Of a stretch of 64,000 bases of DNA, positions 34,265-43,143 are shown one piece after another (position 1 is the first letter of the stretch; every line of letters begins with the position of its first letter). The stretch is taken from NCBI GenBank assembly GCA_965198675.1, contig OZ240666.1:434001-498000 (forward strand). The letters run 5' to 3'. The stretch comes from Prochloron sp965198675. GTDB taxonomy: Bacteria; Cyanobacteriota; Cyanobacteriia; Cyanobacteriales; Prochloraceae. A model generated the notes under the pieces. It searched no databases. It had not been told where the DNA came from and was given only the letters and a program-made list of their open reading frames with translations. The translations under genes and the position numbers were made by a program.

Positions 34265-35161
34265 ATGAAGCTCAAGTCGATCACCAAGAAATTAAAGCGC
34301 TTTTGTACAGCAAACCTTATACTAGCGCTTCTGAGTGGTAGTGCTGCAAGAGCTGAAGCAAAAAACGTCTCTTTTGCTTGTCAAACCATCAACGAAGTAC
34401 CTGTTACAATGGCGATGGAAGCTGGAAAAGAACCCAGACAGTTCATACACTGGTTGAGAGCTTTGGGAGGAGTTCCTCCAGAACAGCGCTGTAAGTGGGT
34501 TAGTGCGAGACTGAATGAAGCTTATAGGAGGGGCGATCGCTATATCACCCACGGTAAGCTCAATAACCAACCAGTTATCTGCACTACAGACAGGAAAGGA
34601 AACGGATGCAAGCAGCTTCTGTGGAGGCTACACTGGCAAGACGACGATTCTCAAACCGTACTAGATGATTACTTGCTTTTAGGGCAAAACAACTATGCCG
34701 GAAGATCCCTAAGACCAAATCCCTGTGATACTTATATCGATATCAATGCTTTTATTCAGGGAGAACAGAAGTTTGCAGAGGAAGTGTGTAACGTAACTGA
34801 AACAACAGCCCCTTTTGCTTGTCAAGTTTTCCACGGAGTACCTGTTACAACGGTAACAGAAGCTGGAAAAGAACCCAGACAGTTGATCCGTTGGTTGAGA
34901 GCTTTGGGAGGAGTTTCTGTAGAACAGCGCTGCGAGCAGGTTAGCGCTAGACTGAATGAAGCTTTTAGAAGTGGCGATCGCTATGTCACCCACGGTAAGA
35001 TGAATAACCAACCAGTTATTTGCACTACAGACAGGAAAGGAAACGGATGCAAGCAGCTTCTGTGGGAGCTAGACTGGAAAGAAGACGATCCCCAGACTGT
35101 ATTGGATGATTTTCTACTTCTAATAAACAATAACTATTCGGGACCACCCCTCCGACAGTGA
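34265..35161 (+). CDS. exported protein with two COP23 domains
   Basis: The 298 residues start with a signal peptide (MKLKSITKKLKRFCTANLIL, then ALLSGSAARAEA). Two COP23 domains follow (about 36-185 and 187-298), each with CQ...VPVT...AGKEPRQ, RWLRALGGV..EQRC, RLNEA.R.GDRY.THGK and CTTDRKGNGCKQLLW. Domain 1 nearly matches the neighbouring pseudogene (recent duplication, about 620 bp apart); domain 2 is more diverged. COP23 is a circadian-regulated envelope protein of unknown function. The stop TGA (35159-35161) is close to the protease gene start, so an operon is likely. Confidence 0.88.
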   Translation: MKLKSITKKLKRFCTANLILALLSGSAARAEAKNVSFACQTINEVPVTMAMEAGKEPRQFIHWLRALGGVPPEQRCKWVSARLNEAYRRGDRYITHGKLNNQPVICTTDRKGNGCKQLLWRLHWQDDDSQTVLDDYLLLGQNNYAGRSLRPNPCDTYIDINAFIQGEQKFAEEVCNVTETTAPFACQVFHGVPVTTVTEAGKEPRQLIRWLRALGGVSVEQRCEQVSARLNEAFRSGDRYVTHGKMNNQPVICTTDRKGNGCKQLLWELDWKEDDPQTVLDDFLLLINNNYSGPPLRQ

Positions 35162-35199
35162 TATACACGCTTTTATTAGAGGAGAGGAGCAGTTTACTG

Positions 35200-36585
35200 A
35201 TGAAATTAATTCTAAGATTAACCATTACAGCAATTTCCGCAGTTCCCCTCCTGCTGGGGACAGCAGGAACAAGTATTTTCAGCTCTCTTACTACCTCCAA
35301 TATATTGGTTGCTGCTCAAGCAGAGTCCAAACTTCGTTTAACAGATGAGAAAATCCGGGACGTTGCCCAACTAATTACTGTTAGAGTCTACTCTGTGGAC
35401 GATGAACATTGGGAAAAGGGAACTATTGGAGCTACTTCTGGAAATGGTTCCGGTATTTTGCTGGAACGGAAAGAACTATCAGAGCAAAACCTCTATCATT
35501 ACTTAGTGCTCACTAATGAGCATGTCTTACGGGAGGAAGAGCAATATGATACCTATGTCAAAACCCCTGATGGAATGCTCCATCGAGCTTATAACCATAA
35601 AGCAGCTAATGAGAAATTTGATGAAGCAAAAGTAGATTTGGGTTTACTGTGGTTCCTTAGTCCCCTAAAATACGAGATTGCTAAACCAGAAGAGTCGGAA
35701 TCTCTCCTAGAGAAGGACAGCGACATATTTATTGCTGGTTTTCCCTGTTCTGAAACAAGCAGGGAACTCGAATGTCCTGCTGAATATTACTTTACCGCAG
35801 GAAAAGGGGGTGAAGTGGATCAACCTTTAAAAAAGGGTTATCAAATCTATTTTGATAACAAAACAAAAGAAGGTACCAGTGGGGGACCAATTTTGAATGC
35901 TCAAGGGAGACTTATTGGGATTAACGGGAGAGGTACTAACACTCCCAACAGGAATCAATACTCCTACGCTGATGGAAAGGGGGTTCCTGACATACTCCGG
36001 GATAAATCTCCTGGTTTGGGTATTCCCTTCAGAACCTATCGGAAAATTGCTCCACAAGAACCTTTTCAGGATATTGAACTATCCGATAAGGATATCGTAT
36101 ATAGGGAAGTTGTAGTATTTAGGGAAAGACCTGTAAATCCACCTGAAAACAGGGAAGACATGAACTTCTCGTTATTAGAATTATTGTTGTTCTTTCTTAT
36201 CGTTGCGTTAATCTTATACTTGATTTTCTCCTGGAGATTTACAAAGAAAGAAATGGAACAAAAGCTAGATAAGCTTATAAGTTTATCAAAAAATCAAGAC
36301 GCTCCAGGAAGTTTGCCTGTTCATAAAAACAATTCAACAGATACTTTGGCAGAAAATCTTAGTCGTACATCACTTAGTAAAAATGTTATGAACAAACCCG
36401 GGGCAGAGACTTTAGCGAAAGTTAGAAATATCGAAGACAGAAGTCCCAACACGTCTAAGTCAAGTGATACAATAGAAGGTTGTCCACCAAATAATGATGA
36501 CAATCATACTGTCCCTACTCAGGAATCAAACGAAATAAAGCATTCATTTTTCAATAAATTAAAAAAGATACTAAAACCATGGTGA
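35200..36585 (+). CDS. membrane-anchored trypsin-like serine protease
   Basis: The best start is ATG 35200, with gaggagagg at 35179-35187, giving MKLILRLTITAISAVPLLLG, a signal peptide. The protease domain has the triad His in LVLTNEHVL, Asp in KVDLGLLWF and Ser in EGTSGGPILN, then GRLIGINGRG. A membrane helix (about residues 330-352 of this start, LLELLLFFLIVALILYLIF) is followed by a Ser/Asn-rich cytoplasmic tail. Predicted topology: protease outside the plasma membrane, tail inside. Its stop overlaps the start region of the next protease (ATGGTGA). Same strand as the COP23 genes; target unknown. Confidence 0.9.
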   Translation: MKLILRLTITAISAVPLLLGTAGTSIFSSLTTSNILVAAQAESKLRLTDEKIRDVAQLITVRVYSVDDEHWEKGTIGATSGNGSGILLERKELSEQNLYHYLVLTNEHVLREEEQYDTYVKTPDGMLHRAYNHKAANEKFDEAKVDLGLLWFLSPLKYEIAKPEESESLLEKDSDIFIAGFPCSETSRELECPAEYYFTAGKGGEVDQPLKKGYQIYFDNKTKEGTSGGPILNAQGRLIGINGRGTNTPNRNQYSYADGKGVPDILRDKSPGLGIPFRTYRKIAPQEPFQDIELSDKDIVYREVVVFRERPVNPPENREDMNFSLLELLLFFLIVALILYLIFSWRFTKKEMEQKLDKLISLSKNQDAPGSLPVHKNNSTDTLAENLSRTSLSKNVMNKPGAETLAKVRNIEDRSPNTSKSSDTIEGCPPNNDDNHTVPTQESNEIKHSFFNKLKKILKPW

Positions 36586-37392
36586 ATTTTACTCAAGTCG
36601 GGAAAAAAATAGCTATAATAATGCTCATAACATCTGAGCGCAAGCTGCGATGGTACAGGAACAAGTCCCGGCGGTAAAGAAGAGCAATCCGGAGTGCAAC
36701 AAAACCAGGAGGAAAAAGTTGCCAAAATAGCCAAAGAAACCACAGTTAAAGTTACAGGAAGAGGAAGAGTGGGTTCGGGAGTAATTATTGACAAGGAAGG
36801 AAATACCTACTACGTGCTAACCTCCCGTCATGTTGTGGGTACCAACCCCGGATCTTTAGAAGAACCCTATAAAATTATAACCCATGACGGTATGGAACAC
36901 GAGCCTAAAATCAGGAAATCGGGAAATCTTGACTTAGCTCTATTAACATTTAAAAGCGCAACCAAGTATAACCTTGCTTCCTTCGGCAACAAACCCTCCC
37001 CCCAGGAAGTTGTTTATATATCCGGTTGGAGAGACTGTCGATGTCGAGAGAGAGACTGTGGAAAAAGTGCCCGATACGAATTTAACCAAGGAGAAATATC
37101 CACCATTCTCTCCTCCCCTAAAGATTTACCCCAAGAATATGAGGTATTTTATGACACAAAACTAGACTATGAGGAGGGATATAGAGTCCAGTATACCAAT
37201 AAAACCATCGATGGTATGAGTGGGAGTCCAGTTTTTGATGAAACGGGGAAAGTCGTCGCTATTCATGGTAAACCAGGGAAGGATAGAAGAAATCAATACG
37301 ATTTTAAAGCATGTCCTCCCCTAAACGAGAGTTATAGTGATGGTGGTAACTGGGGTATTCCCATTTCTCAATATTCCCAATCAGATTTTTAG
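36579..37392 (+). pseudogene. trypsin-like lipoprotein protease with a frameshift in the signal peptide
   Basis: ATG 36579-36581 overlaps the upstream stop and encodes MVNFTQVGKKIAIIMLIT, a signal peptide start. One base later (T at 36633 appears extra) the main frame continues LSASCDGTGTSPGGKEEQSG, a plausible lipoprotein cleavage site with Cys, and then the protease: VGSGVIIDKEGNTYYVLTSR with His in SRHVVG, Asp in NLDLALLTF, Ser in DGMSGSPVFDETG, and a cysteine-rich insert DCRCRERDCGK. Without the shift, translation could start at GTG 36694, giving a 232-residue cytoplasmic product. The catalytic triad is complete. Confidence 0.75.
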
Positions 37393-37452
37393 AGGAAACT
37401 TAAACCCGGTCGGGGTTTCACGCAGAGGCGCAGAGACGCAGAGAGGTATAGG

Positions 37453-40317
37453 TTAATAAGCCGCCATTCCTTCGCAAGAACAGACCAAATTCCTGTCTCC
37501 GTAGGCATTATTAATCCTTCCTACAGGGGGCCAAAATTTGAACTCTTTGCTCCAAGGTGCGGGATAAGCTGCCTGGGTGCGAGAATAGGGACGATTCCAC
37601 TCCTCACATATCAATGTTTCTGCGGTATGGGGGGCATTTTTCAAGGGATTATTCTCCCGATCCATCTTCCCTGTTTCAATGACTTCTATTTCCTGACGAA
37701 TGGCAATCATAGCATCACAGAAACGATCCAACTCTTCCTTAGACTCACTTTCTGTGGGTTCTACCATCATTGTCCCCGGTACGGGCCAAGAAATGGTCGG
37801 GGCGTGAAAACCATAGTCCATCAACCGCTTGGCAATATCCGACCCTTCTATGCCGGCAGTCTTTTTTAAGGGACGTAAATCCAGAATACACTCGTGAGCC
37901 ACCCAACCGGACTTGCCTTTAAATAACACGGGATAGTAAGAATCTAGCCGGGCTGCTATATAATTAGCATTCAGAATGGCTGCCTCCGTGGCCTTCTTTA
38001 ACCCCTCAGCTCCCATCATAGCAATATACATCCAGGAAATAGGTAAAATACTGGCACTTCCCCAAGGTGCAGCGGCAATGGCTCCTATGGATTTTGAATT
38101 TTTTGTGTTATCATTGCCATTGACCAATGATACCTCTGGTAGAAAGGGGACCAAGTGAGGTTTTACTCCAATTGGTCCCATTCCTGGACCACCTCCACCG
38201 TGAGGAATACAAAAGGTTTTGTGTAAATTTAAGTGACACACGTCCGCTCCTAGATCAGCGGGACGACATAACCCCACTAGAGCATTCATATTAGCTCCGT
38301 CTAGATAAACTTGCCCACCCCGAAGGTGGACAAGAGCACAAATTTCCTGAACTGACTCCTCAAAGACTCCGTGGGTGGAGGGATAGGTTATCATGAGGGC
38401 TGCCAGGTTATCCTGATGCTTATCTGCCTTCTTTTCTAAGTCCGATAGGTCGATATTACCCTGGCGATCGCACTTCACCGCCACCACTTTCATGCCACAC
38501 ATGACTGCACTAGCAGGGTTAGTACCGTGGGCAGATTCGGGAATCAAACAAATAGAACGTTGGGAACCCTTTTCTTCATGATACCGTCGAATTACTTGTA
38601 ATCCTGCATATTCTCCCTGGGAACCAGCATTGGGTTGGAGGGATATAGCTGCAAAACCAGTTATTTCTCCTAACCACCTTTCTAGTTGTTGGAAGAGAAT
38701 TTGATAACCTTGAGTATCCGCAGCAGGAGCAAAGGGATGAATATCAGCAAATTCTGCCCAACTTATGGGTATCATTTCCGCTGCTGCGTTCAATTTCATG
38801 GTACAGGAACCCAAAGGTATCATGGAAGTAGTTAGGGACAAATCCTTGCTCTCCAACCGATGCAAATAACGCAATAACTCGGTTTCCGAATGATAGCGAT
38901 TGAAGACAGGTTGAGTTAAATAACTACTATGGCGTTTGAGAGGGGTTGGAAACTCATAATTTACTGTTTGCTCCAACTCTTCTATGGTAAAGGGTAACTC
39001 TTCAGAGGTAAAAACCTGCCACAAATCCTGTAAATCTTGTTCGGTGGTGGTTTCATCTAAGGAAATACCTACCATAGACTGGTTAAAGTAACGTAGGTTT
39101 ATCCCCATTTTTTCCGCTTGGGAGCGTATTGTTCCCTCACTTTCAACCCCTACTGTAATAGTATCAAAAAATGGTTTACTACCCAAAGTATACCCTAGTC
39201 TTTCCAACCCTGCTGCCAAGATTTTTGTATGTCGATGTACCCTTTGAGCAATGCTTTTAATTCCTTCCGGTCCATGATATACTGCATACATAGAAGCCAT
39301 CACCGCCAACAATACTTGAGCAGTACAGATATTACTGGTAGCTTTATCCCGACGAATATGCTGCTCTCGGGTTTGCAGGGACAAGCGGAAGGCGGGGTTG
39401 CCATGGACATCCTTGGAGACCCCCACAATTCGTCCCGGTATCTGGCGCTTATAAGCTTCTCTCGTGGCAAAATAAGCAGCATGTGGTCCCCCAAAGCCTA
39501 AAGGAACACCGAAGCGCTGAGTGCTTCCTACAGCCATATCTGCTCCCATTTCCCCAGGAGGTGTAAGGAGGGTCAAACTCAAGGGATCTGTCGCTACAGT
39601 TACCAAACCACCCCCTTCCTTTACCCGAGCAATAAATTCCCGATAGTCGTAAATCGCCCCATTAGTAGCGGGGTATTGGAGCAAAGCGCCAAAGATTGGT
39701 TGGGCAAAATCAAAACTATCATGATCCCCAATTATAACCTCAATATTTAGAGGTTTTGCCCTGGTTTTAATGACAGCAATGGTTTGGGGGTGACAACCCT
39801 TGGAAACAAAGAAAGCCTTAGTCTTAGTTTTGCACACATTATAGCTACAAGTCATGGCTTCCCCCGCAGCGGTAGCTTCATCCAGCAAAGAAGCATTGGC
39901 AATTTCTAGTCCCGTCAGGTCTATAATCATAGTCTGGAAGTTGAGCAATGCTTCCAACCTTCCCTGAGCGATTTCCCCCTGATAGGGAGTGTAGGCAGTG
40001 TACCAGCCGGGATTTTCCAGCACGTTGCGCTTAATAACGGGACTGGTAATGCAGTTGTGATACCCCATACCGATGAAGGAACGCAAGACTCGGTTTTGAG
40101 AGGCAATAGCTTTGATTTGAGCCAGGGCAGCAGCTTCTGTGTTCCCTGGGGGTAATTCTAGGGGATGATGTCGCCGGATCGAGGGGGGCACTGTTTGCTC
40201 AATCAGCTCATTTAGGGTCTCTAAGCCCAAGCATTTGAGCATTTGCTCCATTTCATCAGTCCCCGGACCGATATGCCTGCTGGCAAAACTGTCTTCTGTA
40301 TTCTTTATATCAAGCAT
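37453..40317 (-). CDS. gcvP: glycine dehydrogenase (decarboxylating), P protein
   Basis: The P protein of the glycine cleavage system decarboxylates glycine with PLP and passes aminomethyl to GcvH, important in photorespiration. It starts at ATG 40315-40317 (MLDIKNTEDSFASRHIGPGT). The open frame extends to 40368, but the extra residues derive from an intergenic repeat. Motifs: RSFIGMGYHNCITSPVIKRN, YQGEIAQGRLEALLNFQT, DEATAAGEAM, PLGSCTMKLNAAAEMIPISW, NAGSQGEYAGL, the PLP-lysine segment HLNLHKTFCIPHGGGGPGMG, and the C-terminal MMVEPTESESKEELDRFCDA. About 954 residues, normal. gcvH lies upstream on the same strand. Confidence 0.97.
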   Translation of the reverse strand: MLDIKNTEDSFASRHIGPGTDEMEQMLKCLGLETLNELIEQTVPPSIRRHHPLELPPGNTEAAALAQIKAIASQNRVLRSFIGMGYHNCITSPVIKRNVLENPGWYTAYTPYQGEIAQGRLEALLNFQTMIIDLTGLEIANASLLDEATAAGEAMTCSYNVCKTKTKAFFVSKGCHPQTIAVIKTRAKPLNIEVIIGDHDSFDFAQPIFGALLQYPATNGAIYDYREFIARVKEGGGLVTVATDPLSLTLLTPPGEMGADMAVGSTQRFGVPLGFGGPHAAYFATREAYKRQIPGRIVGVSKDVHGNPAFRLSLQTREQHIRRDKATSNICTAQVLLAVMASMYAVYHGPEGIKSIAQRVHRHTKILAAGLERLGYTLGSKPFFDTITVGVESEGTIRSQAEKMGINLRYFNQSMVGISLDETTTEQDLQDLWQVFTSEELPFTIEELEQTVNYEFPTPLKRHSSYLTQPVFNRYHSETELLRYLHRLESKDLSLTTSMIPLGSCTMKLNAAAEMIPISWAEFADIHPFAPAADTQGYQILFQQLERWLGEITGFAAISLQPNAGSQGEYAGLQVIRRYHEEKGSQRSICLIPESAHGTNPASAVMCGMKVVAVKCDRQGNIDLSDLEKKADKHQDNLAALMITYPSTHGVFEESVQEICALVHLRGGQVYLDGANMNALVGLCRPADLGADVCHLNLHKTFCIPHGGGGPGMGPIGVKPHLVPFLPEVSLVNGNDNTKNSKSIGAIAAAPWGSASILPISWMYIAMMGAEGLKKATEAAILNANYIAARLDSYYPVLFKGKSGWVAHECILDLRPLKKTAGIEGSDIAKRLMDYGFHAPTISWPVPGTMMVEPTESESKEELDRFCDAMIAIRQEIEVIETGKMDRENNPLKNAPHTAETLICEEWNRPYSRTQAAYPAPWSKEFKFWPPVGRINNAYGDRNLVCSCEGMAAY

Positions 40318-40529
40318 AGTTCTTTCATCGAGAGAGATAGGTGGATAGGGGGGTAGGGCGTAGCCCACCTACACTGGCGTGGTGGAAAAGGTTTGGGGCT
40401 GCATAGGTAGAAAATTGGTAAAATTTATCTTTGCCAATCGGACGACTACTACTACCGAAGCTTTTGGTGGGCAATGCCCATCCTACGGACTTTTGGTGGG
40501 CAATGCCCACCCTACGGACTGGTAACTGG
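40318..40529. repeat. intergenic repeats between gcvH and gcvP
   Basis: Two copies of a tggtgggcaatgcccaccct-type palindrome (about 40462-40515) and a short heptamer run (40516-40535). No glycine riboswitch fold was recognised here or upstream of gcvH. Confidence 0.7.
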
Positions 40530-40928
40530 TCACTGATCCTCTCCTTGTACTTTAGCGCGATACTCGTCAGCAGAGAGAGTTTCAGCCAGATCGTCATCGG
40601 GGTTATCAACCCGTACTTTCAAAAGCCAGCCTTCCCCATAAGGATCCTCGGCAATTTGCTCTGGAGAGGACACCATAGCATCGTTGATTTCGATGACCGT
40701 TCCGGAAACAGGGGGATACATTTCTTCCACAGCTTTTGTGGATTCGATGGACCCGAAGGTTTCCCCAACAGTGATAGCGTCCCCAACTTCGGGTAATTCC
40801 AAAAAGACAATATCCCCGAGTTCGTCTATAGCAAAAGCGCTGATACCGATAGTGGCAATTTCGCCTTCTATACGAACGTATTCGTGGGTTTCTGAGTATT
40901 TTAAGTCATCAGGATATTCCAGATCCAT
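40530..40928 (-). CDS. gcvH: glycine cleavage system H protein
   Basis: This lipoyl carrier protein shuttles the aminomethyl group between P and T proteins. The 132 residues show LKYSETHEYVRIEGEIATIG, ISAFAIDELGDIVFLELPEV, the lipoyl-lysine motif FGSIESTKAVEEMYPPVSG (about Lys65), DPYGEGWLLKVRVDNPDD and LSADEYRAKVQGEDQ. The last few codons overlap a heptamer repeat (ggtcactgatcct). Normal length. Confidence 0.97.
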   Translation of the reverse strand: MDLEYPDDLKYSETHEYVRIEGEIATIGISAFAIDELGDIVFLELPEVGDAITVGETFGSIESTKAVEEMYPPVSGTVIEINDAMVSSPEQIAEDPYGEGWLLKVRVDNPDDDLAETLSADEYRAKVQGEDQ

Positions 40929-40985
40929 CTCTAGTCCTCAATCAGCAATATATGTAAGTTTACATCTTCATAGGGTTAGGGTACC

Positions 40986-41840
40986 ATGAACAGCTGTTAT
41001 ATGAGAAGGAGTTGGGGTATCCCCGTGAATAAACAAATGCTTACAGGACTTTTGGAGTTTAACTGGGGAAGGTTAGGACTATCTCTCCTCTTCCTTTACG
41101 GTTGTTTTGCTGTCTGGATCTTTTTCTTTGCCGACAGGATGATATTCTTACCTCAGCCCTCTAGTTATGAAGATACGCGCAAGATTATTAAGCTGAAGAC
41201 GAGAGATAACAGTCAGATTTCTGCGGTTTATTTACCTCAAGAAGCTGCTACCTATACTATCCTCTATATTCACGGTAATGCTGAAGATTTGGGAGATATT
41301 CGGTCCGTATTGGAAAGATTGCAGGACCAAGGCTTTAATGTCTTCGCTTATGATTATCATGGTTACGGTACTAGTGAAGGAAAACCTTCGGAAAAGAATG
41401 CTTATGAAGATATCGATGCTGCTTATGATTATTTAACAGTACAATTAAAGATACCACCGGAACATATTCTGGTTTACGGACGTTCTGTAGGTGGGGGTTC
41501 TGGGGTAGATTTAGCGGTGCGCAAACCCCTTGGAGGTTTAATTCTGGAGGGTTCTTTTACTACTGCTTTCCGGGTGGTCATACCGATTCGGATTTTGCCT
41601 TTTGATAAATTTACCAACATTGATAAGATTAAAAAGGTGAATTGTCCGGTGTTGGTAATGCATGGAGTTCGGGATGAAATTGTTCCTTTCCAACATGGAG
41701 AAGCACTTTTTGCTGCAGCTCCTTCACCCAAACTATCTCTCTGGGTAGATGAAGCTGGTCATAATGATTTTGTCAGGATAGCTGGAGAGCGTCTTGACAA
41801 GGTTTTACGGGAGTTTGTCCAGTTAATTGAAGAAAAATAA
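40986..41840 (+). CDS. alpha/beta hydrolase (BEM46-like)
   Basis: The 284 residues include an N-terminal membrane helix (LGLSLLFLYGCFAVWIFFF) and then the fold: ILYIHGNAEDLGDIRSVLER, YDYHGYGTSEGKPSEKNAYE, nucleophile Ser in LVYGRSVGGGSGVDLA, acid Asp in VLVMHGVRDEIVPFQHGEAL and His in DEAGHNDFVRI. The triad is complete. The natural start may be MLTGLLEFNWG (41037) rather than 40986. Membrane-anchored serine hydrolase; substrate unknown. Confidence 0.88.
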   Translation: MNSCYMRRSWGIPVNKQMLTGLLEFNWGRLGLSLLFLYGCFAVWIFFFADRMIFLPQPSSYEDTRKIIKLKTRDNSQISAVYLPQEAATYTILYIHGNAEDLGDIRSVLERLQDQGFNVFAYDYHGYGTSEGKPSEKNAYEDIDAAYDYLTVQLKIPPEHILVYGRSVGGGSGVDLAVRKPLGGLILEGSFTTAFRVVIPIRILPFDKFTNIDKIKKVNCPVLVMHGVRDEIVPFQHGEALFAAAPSPKLSLWVDEAGHNDFVRIAGERLDKVLREFVQLIEEK

Positions 41841-41892
41841 ACCGCAGATAATTGCGAAGCAAAGCGCAAGCAACCGCCCTTGACGGGAGCAG

Positions 41893-43143
41893 ATGAATAA
41901 AGATAAGATGAACAATTTAGCACCTCGATTGGAACGTCCCCTCTCCTGGAGCAATCCTTTAGATTACTTACGCTTACTCTATTGGTTGCTCTACTTTCCC
42001 CAAGCTTTACCCTGGTATTTAGAGAATTTTGGTGGCGGATTGGGGGAATTTCTTGTTCCTACACCGTTACACCCCAAACTTAATCATCCTATTAAACGGA
42101 GGCTTTTCCTTCAAGGGTTAATCTTGATGTTAGTTATTCCCTGCATTTTGGGTTTACTCCTCCAAATAATCGGCTTGACTATCAGCTGGACTACTTTGTT
42201 ACAATGTTTAGTTTTTCCTCTTCCTGTCTATTTTGGTTTCTTTTGGATTACTAGTAATATGGTTGCGGGTATGGCTATAGGTATTTCATTCACTCTCGTA
42301 GCCCCGATAGGTGGGATTTTAGAAGGAACTGGGATTTATTCTACCACTATGGATGAGATAACGGCTTATAGATTGATTTTGCTCATCTGTTACTCGTTAT
42401 TCAGTCTATCTTTGAATATTGTCGGTGCTACCTTGGCTTTCAACCGTGATATATCTACTTACATATTATCTATCTTAGGAATAACAGGGTTTTATAGTTT
42501 GTGCTACGGTTACAGCAATGGCTTAGTGTGGGGGATCCTCTTTACAGCAGCCTTTACTTTACCCCTACTGCGCCAGGAAAGTTGGTTGTGGGGTTCTCTT
42601 ATATCTAATTTTACCGTTGCTTCTGTTACCCCTTTACCCCTCATTAACCTTTCTGAACAATTGCAAAATGAGTTAGAACAAAATTGGGAGCAAGGTTTGG
42701 AATATTGTGAAAAAGTACTCAAGTATAGCTTGCAATTTATGCCCGTCTTTAAAGCAGTCCAAGTGGTTTTAGCTTCTACCCCTTCCGAGGAAATCATGAG
42801 TCGTGTCAGTTTTCTAGCAGAAAACCCGAGGAATTGGAATTTGCTCCTTTTTGCTGCTACTTCCCCTCGTCAGAAGTTAAAATGGATTTTGGGAAATTTG
42901 TTGTGTTTGTCATCTTCTTCCTGGTTTACTATTCAACCTCATGGGGATACTCCTGTCCGGGCTGCTACTGCTGGTTTCTGGTATCTCCACAACAAAAAAC
43001 CCCAACAAGCTGCTGCTGCTGTTGCCACTATTCGCGGACTTCCTCAGGTGGAGGAAATATTTATTTTCGCTCGTACTCTTGCGGTTTTACCAGCAGTTAA
43101 GGAAGCAAAGACCATCGTCCAAATCTTAGTCTTGCTCTCTTAA
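41893..43143 (+). CDS. multi-pass membrane protein of unknown function
   Basis: The 416 residues begin with RPLSWSNPLDYLRLLYWLLY and FPQALPWYLENFGGGLGEFL. Six or more membrane segments follow (for example FLQGLILMLVIPCILGLLLQ, AYRLILLICYSLFSLSLNIV, ISTYILSILGITGFYSLC). The C-terminal half is soluble and helical (TPVRAATAGFWYLHNKKPQQ, VEEIFIFARTLAVLPAVKEA). I know no function. The protein stops abruptly against the end of a converging Uma2 gene (4-bp overlap), and it may be the N-terminal part of a longer protein. Confidence 0.6.
   Translation: MNKDKMNNLAPRLERPLSWSNPLDYLRLLYWLLYFPQALPWYLENFGGGLGEFLVPTPLHPKLNHPIKRRLFLQGLILMLVIPCILGLLLQIIGLTISWTTLLQCLVFPLPVYFGFFWITSNMVAGMAIGISFTLVAPIGGILEGTGIYSTTMDEITAYRLILLICYSLFSLSLNIVGATLAFNRDISTYILSILGITGFYSLCYGYSNGLVWGILFTAAFTLPLLRQESWLWGSLISNFTVASVTPLPLINLSEQLQNELEQNWEQGLEYCEKVLKYSLQFMPVFKAVQVVLASTPSEEIMSRVSFLAENPRNWNLLLFAATSPRQKLKWILGNLLCLSSSSWFTIQPHGDTPVRAATAGFWYLHNKKPQQAAAAVATIRGLPQVEEIFIFARTLAVLPAVKEAKTIVQILVLLS

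Noticed and set aside
34322..34570. Conserved antisense ORF duplicated at 33701-33949
   Set aside because: Its conservation only mirrors the recent duplication of the COP23 domain on the coding strand.
40929..40985. Glycine riboswitch before gcvH
   Set aside because: The leader is only about 57 bases to the next gene and shows no tandem aptamer pattern.
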